Shown here piece by piece: positions 11,445 to 22,976 of a DNA stretch of 64,000 bases. The stretch is taken from assembly GCF_019703515.2 (NCBI RefSeq), contig NC_059356.1:23983197-24047196 (forward strand), written 5' to 3'. The first letter of the stretch is position 1. Each line of letters begins with the position of its first letter. Made by a program: the position numbers and the translations under genes. The notes beneath the pieces are model-generated. The model did not search any database. It saw only the letters and a program-made list of their open reading frames with translations, and had not been told where the DNA came from. Origin of the DNA: Myxocyprinus asiaticus. Taxonomy: Eukaryota; Chordata; Actinopteri; Cypriniformes; Catostomidae.

Positions 11445-11690
11445 GGCACACACTCCCTTTTTCTCTCTTTCTTTCATGGTGGGGATTTTGCATTGATTTC
11501 TATTGGTTTTATACCAAGCGAATTATATTTTCTATCCTGTAAACCCAACCTTAAACCTAATCCTCATAGACAACTTTCTGCCTTTTTATATTTTCATGAA
11601 AAGAAGACATGATCTAGTATGTTTATTTAGCCATTTATTTTGGCTGGTCCCCACAATGTAGCTGATTTTAGGTTTTCCTATCCATGTGGA
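11445..11690. repeat. Dispersed repeat of the CA-linked family, divergent copy
   Basis: The segment follows the order of blocks seen at 29.6-30.2 and 44.7-44.9 kb: ATGGTGGGGATTTTGCATTG, TTCTATCCTGTAAACCCAACC, ACAACTTTCTGCCTTTTT, then a GGTCCCCACAAT-type block. It is more diverged and lacks the flanking long CA tracts. Confidence 0.5.
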
Positions 11691-13254
11691 AACATTTAGT
11701 CACAATGTTGGCAAAACCTGATCCACACACCCCCAAAATGAATTAAACATAGCTGCATTATATTGGTAAATATATTTATATTGCATTTAAATGCCCATTG
11801 ATTCAATCGCCTTCGCATAGGTGAAATGACCAATTTGCGAATCAGATGAACCTGGAATGAACACACAGTAAAATAAATCACACACACAGACGAAGAGAGA
11901 GAGAGAACAAACATAGCAGCAAAGATACATAAATAATATGGTACGTAATGCTCTGACACAGTGGTGTGTAAGTGGGATCCATATGTTCCTATGTGCTATG
12001 GTTATTTATTTGCTCAACAGGATAACAAACAGGAGTTAACCTCTCTATAGCCTTTCTACTGAGACAACAATAAATAGGATGGGGTCCTCATGTTGACATC
12101 ACATATAGATGTACAGTAGAAAGATATAGATATGATGTAGATAGCCAAACACACAGACACACTATCATGTATAATGTTTGTTTAATCCAGACTCCAGAAT
12201 ACAACAGAAATAATGTGTCGACATACATATACACTTAGAGACACACTTAAAATGACTAACCACATTTGGCCAGACAGATACTGTAGTCATGGAGACGCTT
12301 GAAACAGTCTTCCATCTCTTTCATTTTCAACCTCTTATGTGTTCTCCTATTCATCTTCCATCACAACCCTTTTTGGGGAGTGAAAGATGTTTTAGAAAGC
12401 ACCCAAGTAAGATAGCGGATGACACAAACCATCTGTTGCCCCCTGCTGTGTGGATAGGATGTGACGTCGTCACTGTTGGACAGGTATCAAAGAGCTGGCT
12501 TCTCTGCAGCCTGGCATCTGTCTGGGCAAGTTGCTCTGTGTGTTGTTTAGCTGTTAGACACACACACACACACAAACACACAGTGAACTTTCAGTAACTG
12601 AAGAGTTGTTGCAGTTTTACTCTTTTTGTCCGTCCTGAAACACCATCAATAACAGTCCACCACTGCTGTCACTTAAAGATCCTCTTAGATATTCACATGG
12701 TGACAAAAGCATTGGCACCTCCCTCTCTGTCCCCCTCTCTCGCTTTCTCTCTGTCAAACACATGCACTCAAGCTCTAAATCTCTATTGTGCACTCAGTTA
12801 TATTTCTCTTCTGCATCCTTAGTTCCTGTAACCATCTCAGGTATGGAATCCTCAAATATACATGAACTTCTGGAATTATTGCTGCAGAGCGTGAGTGTTT
12901 CCCATGGGAGGGCTTCTATGTTTTACAGCTTTTATTTAAGGAGCCTGTTTTGTTCGGACAGTATGAAATGCGAGAGAGTGTGAAAATATGTGTGTTAGAC
13001 TGAGTGTGTGTGTGTTTATACACTGAGAAAAATACTGCTTGACAGACACCGCTTATGAGATTTCACCTAGAGTGATTTCAACAAAATTAAACAACCACAA
13101 ACAATCAAAAAACAAAATGAAAACCGATGTCCACCTGTGTCCAATATTTGAGAAACAATGAGAGTAAAGAGGGATTGAATGGAAGGCCATGCAACAGGGA
13201 ATGATCAGGAGCTTTTAGCAATATTGAGGGAACTTGCACAAACATATGCTTTTC
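11691..13254. other. Anonymous DNA with a CA microsatellite
   Basis: No gene was seen. An interrupted CA microsatellite lies at 12557-12582. Confidence 0.5.
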
Positions 13255-13758
13255 TCCTAAATACTAACCTTAACACCATTGCATTGAGCCTACAAACTCT
13301 TTAAAAGCTAACCTAAAAATCACTGCACTAAACCTAAACACTCTTTAAAGGCTAAACTGAATGTATCTGCACTAAACCTAACCTGAACATCACTACAATA
13401 AACCTAAACACTCTTTAAAAAACTAATCTAAATATGAAACCTAAACAGTCTTTAAAAACTAACCTTTAAAAACATCACTGCACTAGACCTAGGTTTCTAA
13501 AACACTAAACCTAGGTCTCTAAACACTAATCTAATCGCCGGCCACCTAGTTCGCCTATGCCTAAAAACAGCCCTGCCTAAACATCACTACGCTAAACGAA
13601 AACACTCTGTGAAAACCAACCTAAGCATCACTGCACTAAACCTAGATCTCTAAACGCTAACCCAAACATCAATACACTAAACTCTAAACACTAACCTAAA
13701 CATCTCTGCGCTAAACCTAAACACTTTGTAAAAACTAACTTAAATATCACTGCAAAGC
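13255..13758. repeat. Degenerate minisatellite, ~44-bp unit
   Basis: Imperfect tandem copies of a unit built from AACCTAAACATCACTGCACT plus AAACCTAAACACTCTTTAAA recur about ten times with indels. One interruption of about 45 bp with different, GC-richer sequence (CGCCGGCCACCTAGTTCGCC) lies at about 13537-13580. Confidence 0.8.
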
Positions 13759-14211
13759 CCTATTCGGATGGGACTAGTTTTCCCTGAGGAGGTTAGGAAA
13801 ATTTGTGTTTCACAGACATCCTTTGTGATTTGAATCCTGTCCAAATCTGACATTTCTGTGTTTTTCTCAAAAACCTCTGTAAACATTTCAGAGCAAATAA
13901 CCTACTGTTTTTCTGCTAATTCCAGAGGTGGGTAGAGTAGCCAAAAACTTTACTCAAGTAAAAGTACAATTAATAATGTTAAAAATGACTCGAGTAAGAA
14001 AGTATCCAATAAAAAGAATACTCAAGTAGTGAGTAACTAGTTACTTTCGCATTTAACGTAATGGATGTTTACTCTCCATTCCAGTACATTATACACATTT
14101 AACATACATTACAGAATGATTAATAATAATAATATTGTTAATAATGGAAATTGTCATCATTCACCACCATGTTGTTCCAAACCCAAATGACTTCTTTCTT
14201 CCATGCATCAA

Positions 14212-14490
14212 ATTAAAGGAATAGTTAAACATTTTTTACAATGCTCTCATTTACTCACCCTCATGCAATCCCAGATGTGTATGACTTTCTTTCTTCTGCA
14301 GAACACAAATAAAGATTTTTAGAAGAATATCTCAGCTCTGTTGGTCCATACAATGCAAGTGAATGGTGACCAGAACTTTGAAGCTCCAAAAAGCACATAA
14401 TGCAGCATACAAGTAATTAATATGACTCCAGTGATTTTCAGAAGCAATATGATTGGTGTGGGTGAGAAACAGATAAATATCTATAACTTT
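14212..14490 (+). mobile_element. TTAA fold-back MITE, single arm, nested in hAT
   Basis: The arm starts TTAAAGGAATAGTTAAAC and continues through the family blocks CTCATTTACTCACCCTCATG, TTTTTAGAAGAATATCTCAG and AATGCAAGTGAATGGTGACC, then GTGTGGGTGAGAAACAGAT. The opposite arm is absent. Compare the full copies at 25142-26514 and 60966-61539. Confidence 0.75.
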
Positions 14491-14585
14491 ATAATATATA
14501 AAGTCCTTTTTTTTACTATTAATTTTTTACTCCCTGCCCAGTAGGTGGCGATATGCACAAGAAGACACAAGAAGAGGCACCATTT

Positions 14586-14715
14586 CGAGAGAGAGAGACG
14601 CACGCGGCCACGCTGCATGTTTGTTTATATTGGTTTTAATTAAGTTTGTCATAAAAACTTTGTTTACTGTTCAGCCGGTTCCCGCCTCCTCCTTGCCCAT
14701 CCTTATACTGTTACA
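14586..14715 (+). mobile_element. TRIM-like LTR fragment, copy 3
   Basis: The segment matches the downstream half of the TRIM-like LTR in plus orientation: GAGAGACGCACGCGGCCACG, then TTACTGTTCAGCCGGTTCCC, then GCCTCCTCCTTGCCCATCC, ending ACTGTTACA. The upstream half is missing and no PBS follows, so it is a truncated solo LTR nested in the hAT element. Confidence 0.8.
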
Positions 14716-15224
14716 CCATGGTTACAGAATCACACTGAAAATGAATGAGTATCACCATGACACAGACAAGCCCACATTATCACAATCTCTAAAGCTTGCC
14801 TCACTGTGTTTTCTTAAATTGGAGCTGCAATTTTAATCTTGAAATATATCCTTGTCTAGGTGTAAAATGAAGGCATTGTGTGGAGTGACGAAATGTTTGT
14901 TTTGCACGCTTCTGCTGTGTTGAACGTGACTCGAGTGACAGCGTGCAGCTGTGAAGTTCCACTGTCATAAGAGTCCCATTCAAAAATCTCAATAAATTAG
15001 GCTTTTATTAACACTTATTAAATTAAAACCAGTAATGTAATGACAGGAACGTTGCCCATTGTAACGAAGTGAAAGTTAAAAATTTTTTATCAGAAATTTA
15101 CTTAAGAGTGAAAAGTACCCACCATAAAACATAAAACTCATAAAAGTAAATATTTTCCTAAAAGTTACTCAGGTAAATGTAGCGGAATAAATGTAGTGCA
15201 TTACTACCCATCTCTGGCTAACTC

Positions 15225-16535
15225 AAGATTCCTCTGAGAAATCTAATAGCATCCAAATGCTAATGTCTGTGATTGCTGACCATTGCTGTGATTGCTAGTC
15301 AAAAGCATAGATTTCGCTTGAAAATGAGATTTTTTTTATAAACTTGGTAACATCTGTAGTGTCATCTATCAGAATCAAGGTGAATGTAGCAGCAGGATGT
15401 GCAGGCTTTAAGCAGGTGATGATTTCTGAAACTGACATGACAAGAAACACTGTCACACACCAAACAACTCCCCAAACACATCTAAATACATCTTGTCCTT
15501 ACAAACCAAATACATCTCATTAAATACAACTCCACTTTCATAGTGTACTCTTTTATAGATTGTGTATCATCAAACATTCTTCCCTATTAGAAATGTTTAA
15601 TTCTTAATTAAGTAACTGATCATTTAAAGTTCCAAACTAAAATAGTGTTTTTGCTAATTTGTTACAATGACAGTTGAGGGACTTGAGGGACCCAACTGTA
15701 TCCTAAATGCCCAAATTATCAAACCTTATTGGCTTTCACCTAAACACTAATGTTTCTATTTGTGTAATGTTTATCCAAATGCACCTATTACATATTGTGC
15801 ATCATAAAATATTTTTCCCTGTCCTCATCCTGTCCCTCACTGTGATATATCCACATAAACCAGATTAAACAACTAATCATTTCTATGAACACCTTTAACA
15901 TGCACGTAAACTTATTTCTATAAAACTGTTGACTGGGTGCTTTAAAATGTTTTTATACATTTAGGCACAACTTTCTGTAAAGTTGCTTTTAAAATGGGTA
16001 TGGATATTTTAAAATGGGTGAAAAGCAATCACAATACATCCCTCAGTCTGTATGTCATTTCTTGAGTTTTTTGTCTTATTATGACTAACAGTTGATTAGA
16101 TATACCAGTATTGTTAACAAATAAACTAAATGAATCCATAATGTGGTTCCATTGATCATGGGGGGTTATATTTGGTAATTCTGATTATTGGAGGGATTAC
16201 CTCACCCGCATCCCCCTGGAATCTACACGCTTGTGTTTAGTCCAACCTGGCCCTCAATTTAAAATGAGGTTTACAACCCTGCTTTAAATAATCTGTCATT
16301 ATTAATCTGCATAGTTTGTTTCTCTTTTTGCCCTGTGATTGTGCCTTTCCCAGTTTCTAGCCCAATGATGGTTAATAAGTGTGATCTGTTCAGTGACATT
16401 AGGTAACCAGTTCTGCTTGCTGTCAAGCTAAGGCTTGCTTTGGCATTGCCACCCCTCACAGTCCTCATGCCACTCACTTGCCACCCCATAAAAAATAAAA
16501 AAAATCTAGATCCACTCCTGCAACTCTCTTATTTA

Positions 16536-16538
<3 letters not shown>
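15225..16538. other. Anonymous AT-rich DNA
   Basis: No gene was seen. Flanking the hAT element, 13765-13914 and 15225-15290 may be two halves of one older repeat that the hAT split. I could not confirm this by eye. Confidence 0.5.
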
Positions 16539-16625
<87 letters not shown>

Positions 16626-16633
16626 GACAGACA
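16539..16633. repeat. CA microsatellite with CAGA tail
   Basis: About 40 uninterrupted CA units are followed by three CAGA units. It is one of the longest microsatellites in the window. Confidence 0.97.
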
Positions 16634-17674
16634 GTAGTAATACTGGACAATTGCGTTATTCAGTTGGGATTTAGCGCATTGTGAATAATTCAAGATCTAA
16701 TTGAGGCAGTGGTATTCACAGCGCTCAATGAGTGTGAAAGAGAAAGAAACAGAGTCAAATAATCATCACAGTACCTATTTGTGCCCGTAATTTCCTCTCC
16801 TCTCCACTTATCCCACCCCTTATGTCCTGCATTATCTCATTTTTACATGCTAGGCATATGAAACAGTATTGATTTACCTCTCATCTTTTCTGCTCTCCTT
16901 CCTGTTCCTCTGTCTGTTTGACATATCGCTGTGATATTGCGCCCTCCCTCCTCAGTTCTATCTTTTTCTTTCTCTCCTCTCTCCCTCTGGATTATTCTTT
17001 CCATCTTTTGTTCAGTGTGCATAAAGGCTATTGACAGCCCCACCATCCACTCTACAGCATGGAGCCCTAAGCCACAGATCCTGCTGTTCTCTGCTCTGGT
17101 TGTGAGCTGTGCTCCATTAACACGACCTTCAATCTGATCGGCATACAAAGTGCTGTGGTGAATGAGGCCTTGCATTTCTATGCATAGGGTTTTATAAAGT
17201 TAGTGCTTTACTTGTTTAACATCAATAATGCTGCTGTGTGTGTTTAAAGGTGAGAAAAGTTATTTAATGTGTAAAAAAAAAGGTGGGTTTTTGTGTCACT
17301 AGCATCACTGGAAAATGCAAGTTTCAAACAGGTTTGCCGAATGATCCTTTTTTTAATTTAGCAGTATAAATCTAGCAAAATAAAAAAAAAAAAAAGTAAA
17401 AGCAGTCAACACTGCTGTGATAGTGTTTTAAATATCTGCTGAGGGAATAAGAGTACATTTTGCATCTTTCTCTTTTCTGACTGCCATAATCCATCTCTCT
17501 TTATGGATACTCCTATTAGTAAAGTCGTGGAAATGTAAAAGAGATTTTTTTTCTTTTGCTGTTTGAGCAAATACGAACACAAAAATAATATTTTGTGTGG
17601 TCTCCCATTCACCGCTATAGAAGTTAACCCCCCTATAGTTTACTTTATGGTAATCTAAAAAGGGCCCATACTAC
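16634..17674. other. Anonymous DNA
   Basis: No gene or repeat family was recognised. ORFs are short and lack context. Confidence 0.5.
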
Positions 17675-17679
17675 CCCTT

Positions 17680-18005
17680 TGTAAGGATTACCCAGGCGAC
17701 CACCAGGGGTCACTATGAATGTTTATTATTCATTTCGGGTCTTTCGTTTGTTTATTGGTTTTGTAGTTCTTTTTCATGGTCTTTGTTCATTGGCCCTTTT
17801 GTTCATTAGTGTCAGGTGTCCTTCTTTCATCATTAGTTCTCTGTGTATTTAATCCCTGTGTTTTCCTCTGTTCATGGTCAGTTCTTGTTCTGTTAATTCA
17901 GTCTGTAATGTGCTTTGTGTTCTAGTTTTGCATTTTCTCTAGTGTTTTGTGTTTTTATTAAAAACTGCAATTGGATCCTGCCTTCACCAGTCTGCCACCA
18001 TTATA
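17680..18005 (+). repeat. 5' LTR of the 2.4-kb element
   Basis: It is 326 bp, the same length as its partner. It contains an AT-rich promoter-like middle (TGTGTATTTAATCCCTGTG) and a TTTTTATTAAAAACTGC block near its end. Differences from the 3' LTR are scattered single bases, consistent with an old insertion. Confidence 0.9.
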
Positions 18006-18009
18006 GAAG

Positions 18010-18412
18010 AACTGACCAAATAAAAGGATCCAGCAGTGGAACTGATTTATCTGAAGCAGGAGGGTGACACAACTGAAGAGTTCACTGAGCTTTTTTGTGC
18101 CCTCACAGATTGTGTAAACTGGGGAGAGCACGTGTTAAAGGACCTATTTCGATTTGGGCTCACAAGCCCATCAAGTCATGGATGCTAGGAGGCAGCTTTA
18201 ACTGTACTTTGGAACAGTACATAGATTATGCCCTACTGCTAAATTCCTCCCCCTATACAGTGTGGTACTGCTCCAGTCCCCATGTGGCTCTCAAGGCTTC
18301 CTCCTCAGAGATTCCCATAATGGAGGTCCCAGTGGTTCCCAACTCAGTGGGCCAGCTGACCACGCCTGCCACGGTCAACGAGCCAGCGGCCACACCTACC
18401 ATGGTCAACTAG
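18010..18412 (+). pseudogene. Retrotransposon gag-like fragment, frameshifted
   Basis: Directly after the 5' LTR the reading KQEGDTTEEFTELFCALTD continues to LKDLFRFGL. After a frame change near 18160 it becomes KPIKSWMLGGSFNCTLEQYI then DYALLLNSSPYTVWY. This order resembles the capsid-like gag of fish Ty3/gypsy-type elements. The frame ends at a TAG at about 18410, just before the first tandem array. Start, frame and stop damage make it non-functional. What is seen is the order of motifs. The gag assignment is from memory of the family. Confidence 0.65.
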
Positions 18413-18444
18413 CTAGTGCCCACGTCTGCCACGGTTAACTAGCC

Positions 18445-18658
18445 AGCACCTGAGGCCTCGTCCGTCCCAGAGCCAGCGCCTGAGGCCTCGTCCGTCCCAG
18501 AGCCAGCGCCTGAGGCCTCGTCCGTCCCAGAGCCAGCGCCTGAGGCCTCGTCCGTCCCAGAGCCAGCGCCTGAGGCCTCGTCCGTCCCAGAGACCAGCGC
18601 CTGAAGCCTGGTCCATCCCAGAGACAGCGCCTGAGGCCTTGTCCATCCCAGTGCCAGC
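18445..18658 (+). repeat. 30-bp tandem array A (about 7 copies)
   Basis: The unit CCTGAGGCCTCGTCCGTCCC plus AGAGCCAGCG repeats about seven times. The first five copies are almost identical and the last two diverge. In frame it would encode a ten-residue Pro/Ser/Glu-rich unit. A one-base insertion near 18594 breaks the period. Confidence 0.95.
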
Positions 18659-18769
18659 GTCCTCGGGTATGGAGGTTATTCCCACAGCAGTGCTCCCGGC
18701 CGTCTGGAAGAGGAGGAGGAGGAGGAGAAGGGCTCCTGCTTTTCAGTCACTGCCAGTGCTCCCCTGCCG

Positions 18770-19345
18770 TTGCCAGCACTCACAGTCACGTTGGTCATTC
18801 CCCAGTCTCTGCCAGCTATCCCGGCCACGGAGGCTGTTGACGAGCCTGTCCTGTTCCCTGGGGCCATCGATGAGCCTGTCCAGTTCCCTGAGGCCGTCGC
18901 CGAGCCTGTCCAGTTCCCTGAGGCCGTCGCCGAGCCTGTCCAGTTCCCTGAGGCCGTCGCCGAGCCTGTCCTGTTCCCTGAGGCCGTCGCCGAGCCTGTC
19001 CTGTTCCCTGAGGCCGTCGCCGAGCCTGTCCTGTTCCCTGAGGCCGTCGCCGAGCCTGTCCTGTTCCCTGAGGCCGTCGCCGAGCCTGTCCTGTTCCCTG
19101 AGGCCGTCGCCGAGCCTGTCCTGAACCCTGAGGCCGTCGCCGAGCCTGTCAGGAACCCTGAGGCCGTCGCCGAGACTGTCAGGAACCCTGAGGCCGTCGA
19201 CGAGCCAGTCCTGTTCCCTGTGACTGTCGACCTGTCTGTTGCTCAGTCCAGTGGCCAGCACCTGTCAGACACAAGCTACCAGTCTGTTCAGTGCCCAGCG
19301 GCCGCCCACTTCCAGTATGACAGCTCTCCAGTGGATGCTGCCTAG
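18770..19345 (+). CDS. Open frame through decapeptide array B (retroelement-derived)
   Basis: This 191-residue open frame spans 13 tandem copies (18830-19219, 30 bp each) of a decapeptide of the form EAVAEPVLFP, with variants EAVAEPVQFP and EAVAEPVRNP. A hydrophobic/Pro leader precedes it (LTVTLVIPQSLPAIP). The unit is acidic and Pro/Val-rich, with no Cys and no catalytic signature, so it would be a low-complexity linker of the gag region rather than an enzyme. The open frame survives because the 30-bp unit has no stop in this frame. I do not claim it is expressed. The antisense frame is also open for the same reason. Confidence 0.4.
   Translation: MPALTVTLVIPQSLPAIPATEAVDEPVLFPGAIDEPVQFPEAVAEPVQFPEAVAEPVQFPEAVAEPVLFPEAVAEPVLFPEAVAEPVLFPEAVAEPVLFPEAVAEPVLFPEAVAEPVLNPEAVAEPVRNPEAVAETVRNPEAVDEPVLFPVTVDLSVAQSSGQHLSDTSYQSVQCPAAAHFQYDSSPVDAA
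18830..19219 (+). repeat. 30-bp tandem array B (13 copies)
   Basis: Thirteen copies have an exact 30-bp period with unit GAGGCCGTCGCCGAGCCTGT plus CCTGTTCCCT. The middle copies are identical (about 18950-19109), while the edges vary (CAGTTCCCT, AGGAACCCT), the pattern expected from repeat turnover in the centre. Confidence 0.97.
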
Positions 19346-19750
19346 TCTGCTGACCCCTGACCAGTGGCTCCGCTCTCTGAGTCTTCCATGTCTCTGCTTC
19401 TCGAGTCTTCTATGACTCTGCCCCTTGAATCCCCTAGTGCCTTGCTCTCTGACACCGCCTCTTGGGACTACATTCCCTGAGACTCCTTAGGCTCCACCCC
19501 CTGAGCCTCCACCCCCCCAGAGATTCCTCCCCCTGTGCCTCCACCCCCTAGTCCCCTAGTGCCTTGCTTTCTGAGTCCTCTAGTGCCTAGCTCTCTGAGT
19601 CCCCACCTCCTGCAGCTCTGCCCCCTGGGACTCTATTTCCTGAGACTTCTGTGGCTCCGCCCTCTTGGCCTCCGCCTCCTGCTCCTCCCATGAACTTTTT
19701 GTTTTTATGAGTTCAGGAGCTTCTGGAGCCGCTGCTTAGATGGGGGGCTC

Positions 19751-20076
19751 TGTAAGGATTACCCGGGCGACCACCAGGGGTAGCTGTGTATGTTTATTGT
19801 TCATTTCATGTCTTTCATTTGTTTATGGGTTTTGTAGTTTTTTTCATGTTCTTTGTTCATTGGTCCTTGTGTTCATTAGATCTGGTGTCCCTCATTTCAT
19901 CATTAGTTCTCTGTGTATTTAATCCCTGTGTTTTCCTCTGTTCATGGTCAGTTCTTGTTCTGTTAATTCAGTCTGTAATGTGCTTTGTGTTCTTGTTTTT
20001 CATTGTCTCTTTTAAATAAGAGTTTTTATTTAAAACTGCAATTGGATCCTTCCTTTTCCAGTCTGCCACTATTACA
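19751..20076 (+). repeat. 3' LTR of the 2.4-kb element
   Basis: It is 326 bp and begins TGTAAGGATTACCCGGGC and ends CTATTACA, followed by the ccctt target duplication. Confidence 0.9.
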
Positions 20077-20081
20077 CCCTT

Positions 20082-22851
20082 GTCATTTAAAATTGTTTAT
20101 TTACTTAATAAATGTCCCTGGTGTTACTGCATGATTCATTAGTGAACATAATTGTAAAAAATAAAAAAAAACATTTGTTTTCATAATCTTTCATTATTTC
20201 AAGTTTTCATGATCCAATCAAATCCCAATTGATAAAATCAAGTCTTGGCTAACATTTTTTTGCGCAAATATTCTGTTTCACTTCACAGAATTTAAAAATG
20301 TTGTAAATGCTAAATCATGTTGTTTTCACAATACACACACAAATGTTTACACATGCACACACACACAGAGGAATGATAGGTACACAAATTCTCATACATC
20401 CTTTCAAGACACTGACTGCCACAGCCACACATGCACGTTTTCTAAGTATGTTATTACTCTTTTCTCTGCATACACACACATATAGCATGGCACACTCGTA
20501 ATCACTTTAACTAGAGGCAGTAGAAAGGAGGTAATTTGGCAGAGAGTGGAAGAGGAGAGAAAGAGAGAGAGTGAAAAGAGAGAGAAATAGAGCAGGATTG
20601 AAGAGCTGTGTTTACTGAGAAACCGATGACTGGCTTTTGTCTGCTGTTTTTGTTGATGTGTTTTCAGCATTGTCTCTAGGGTTGAATAGAGGTTAATTAC
20701 GTCATTTAAAAGCAAGGAGCAACCTTTAGCACACACATTTGTGTGTGTGGGTCAGGAATTGACTGGGGCCTAATGCCTTCTACAAGGATAGTGAAACCTG
20801 AAATCATATACATTATAGGGACCAGCCAACCATCCAGATGAGGAAAACATCTTACGTAATAAACATACTACTTAATAGTTGCTTTCACACATACAGCCCT
20901 TTCCAGAAAATTATTAGCAATTTTCAGTTAAGCGTCATTTCTGAACATGACCCGTTCAAAAATAAATTTAGCATTGGCTATTTCAGTGAGTGAGAAGCTG
21001 TAACATTTCCTGAAAAGTTCAGTTGTTATGCTATGTCTGAACAGAGTCGTAAGATTAACCGTTTGAGCACGTTCCAGATCAGGGCGTGCTGGCGTAAGAC
21101 AGAGATGATTCAGTTACTCTGGGGTCCAAAAAATGTCATCAATTTGGAGAGGTAGTTAAATTATTACATTTAGTCAGATGATACAAAACATGTTTGATAT
21201 TTTAGAGCTGACTATAAAGGAAATATTGTAGTGATGCTCCACGACTCAAATCTGAGGTCACATGCTGAGCACCCAATGGATATTGACCGCTCGCCGCCAC
21301 AACACTGGACCATGAAGAAATGAAGATGGTGAACAAGTGCTTAAAATGGAGAATACATTTAATGGCACTCGCCTCCAACTCACATCGCAGTCTTCGTCTT
21401 TCCATCCAAGACTGCACCCAAATGCTCTCGGCCTGTTTCTTTTGAGACTCAGAACAGAGAAACAGCAACATCAACGGCAGCGCTCCCATACTTCCACGTT
21501 TGTTTACATCTGTCATTTGTCTCCTAGAATGGGGGCGTGTGTTTCCATGTGAGTTTGTGATTGGATCGACTTTACAGCCGGAGTGATCCTCAGTCGTTTT
21601 GTGTCTGATGCCCAGTTTTTTTCTGTATCCATTTACATAGTCGGTAAGTGTGTGATACCTACTTTTAGATTCTGTTCAGATTTTAGAAGTGGTGGAGTGT
21701 AATCCAGCCTCAAAGCACTTCTCTTTATCAGAGTGGATGAAGAAATTTGTCGACTGATAACATAACTAACTACATATCAGAGTTTAATGACATTTTTGTG
21801 CTGATGTGTGAATGCAAAAATAAAAAAAGAGAAAAAAAGATTGAAACTGCAATTTAGCAGGTTGCATGTGTGAAAGGTGCTAGTCATAATTAAAGTTTAG
21901 GGGTAGAATTAGAAGATAGAAAATATCAATATATAATTTTTTAAAGTCAATGGAAAGTCCCCACCATGATAGAAAACCTTGTAAGGTACATCGGGGCTAA
22001 AGGCTTCGCGGGGTAATAGGCTCCATTGATTTTATTTTCTCCCAAAACACTAAATAGCAACAAAAACTACCACAGCACTTTCCTAAACACCCGTTTGTCA
22101 CTATACACTGCAACATTTTCCTGTTCCATGAGATCATGTGGTGTCTATAGGTTGATTTTTAGGCAATTTGATCTAATTTTTTATTATTTTTTAAAACACT
22201 ACAGTTTTGTTTAAGGTCATTAAATCAAACCGTTTTCAAAAACTGTCCAGTAAGTGAAAGGATAGTATTTGGGGTAAAAAGTCCCCCTGTTGCTGGTGCT
22301 AAAGGCCCCTATAAAACACATTGTTTTTCTTAAAGTGGGGTGAATAGATGTTATTTTTTATCCTATTTTTTAAAGTGGGCTCACATTGACTCATCCAATC
22401 ATAATAGAGATTAGTTTGTTTACATAATACTTGAGCTGTAACAAAATGCCAAATGTGTTTAATATTAACAGGAAATGGTTGATGTTTTCTGAAGTATTTA
22501 TTTTGAGTAAGCATCATCTTAATTTGTTACTCAAAAAAGCATCTTGCTGTCTCAAAATTATTTGCATTAGTTGACAAATTGTGTACTATAACTATTGCCC
22601 CAGTATCTACACGATATCACTTTAAACCCCCTAGGGGCCTTTTACCCCAAGTGAGGGAGCCTTTTACCTCAAGTGAGGCAGCCTTTTAAACTTTTTTTTT
22701 TTAAACTGAATTTTAATTGAAACAACCTTCCGTTATTATTTCTTTTCTCACAAATTATGTTGCTCCATCAATTTTAAATAAAAATACATCTATTTTTTGA
22801 CCTCGATACATTTTGTGACCAGAAAAAAAAAAAGCCTTAAAAGCTTAATTT
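20082..22851. other. Anonymous DNA with a possible old repeat
   Basis: No gene was seen. Between about 21990 and 22690 are several related phrases (GGGCTAAAGGCTTCGCGGGG, GTGCTAAAGGCCCC, GGGGCCTTTTACCCCAAGTG, GCCTTTTACCTCAAGTGAGG), some in inverse sense to others, suggesting an unclassified repeat of about 0.7 kb. ORFs at 21.2-21.5 kb lack support. Confidence 0.45.
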
Positions 22852-22972
22852 GCTCGTTGGTAAGGTCACACGTCACGTGGAGGAGGAGACAGGAAGCACG
22901 TCATGGTTTACAAGAGAAACTTGCACAGACCAAGCGCCGTTCACAAACCAAAACAGTCCAAAACAATTTCAA

Positions 22973-22976
<4 letters not shown>

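Larger units (their letters stand above)
13923..15216. mobile_element. hAT-superfamily non-autonomous transposon (1.29 kb)
   Basis: Termini are inverted: CAGAGGTGGGTAG at the left and CAGAGATGGGTAG read inward from the right. They are bounded by an 8-bp target duplication with one mismatch, gctaattc (13915-13922) and gctaactc (15217-15224). An 8-bp duplication and CAG-type ends indicate hAT. The subterminal sequence (TACTCAAGTAAAAGTAC and its counterpart) belongs to a very common fish element. There is no transposase frame. Two later insertions lie inside: a TTAA-family MITE arm (14212-14490) and a fragment of the TRIM-like LTR (14586-14715). Confidence 0.85.
17680..20076 (+). mobile_element. 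LTR retrotransposon, internally reduced, full-length insertion
   Basis: Two direct repeats of identical length (326 bp), 17680-18005 and 19751-20076, begin TGTAAGGATTACCC and end ATTATA/ATTACA. A perfect 5-bp target duplication, ccctt, lies at 17675-17679 and 20077-20081. A purine tract, GATGGGGGGCTC, directly precedes the 3' LTR. No clear primer-binding site follows the 5' LTR. The 1745-bp interior holds a broken gag-like region and two 30-bp tandem arrays. There are no protease, RT or integrase motifs. At 2.4 kb it is far below an autonomous Ty3/gypsy element and would need one for mobility. Confidence 0.9.

Noticed and set aside
18445..19219. CRISPR-like repeat array
   Set aside because: The 30-bp repeats are contiguous with no spacers, and the setting is a vertebrate retroelement.
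18743..19261. Minus-strand 172-residue repeat protein
   Set aside because: Antisense of the 30-bp array; open only because the unit lacks antisense stops.
21202..21552. Overlapping ORFs on both strands (104 and 71 residues)
   Set aside because: No domain, no splice context, and both strands are open equally.
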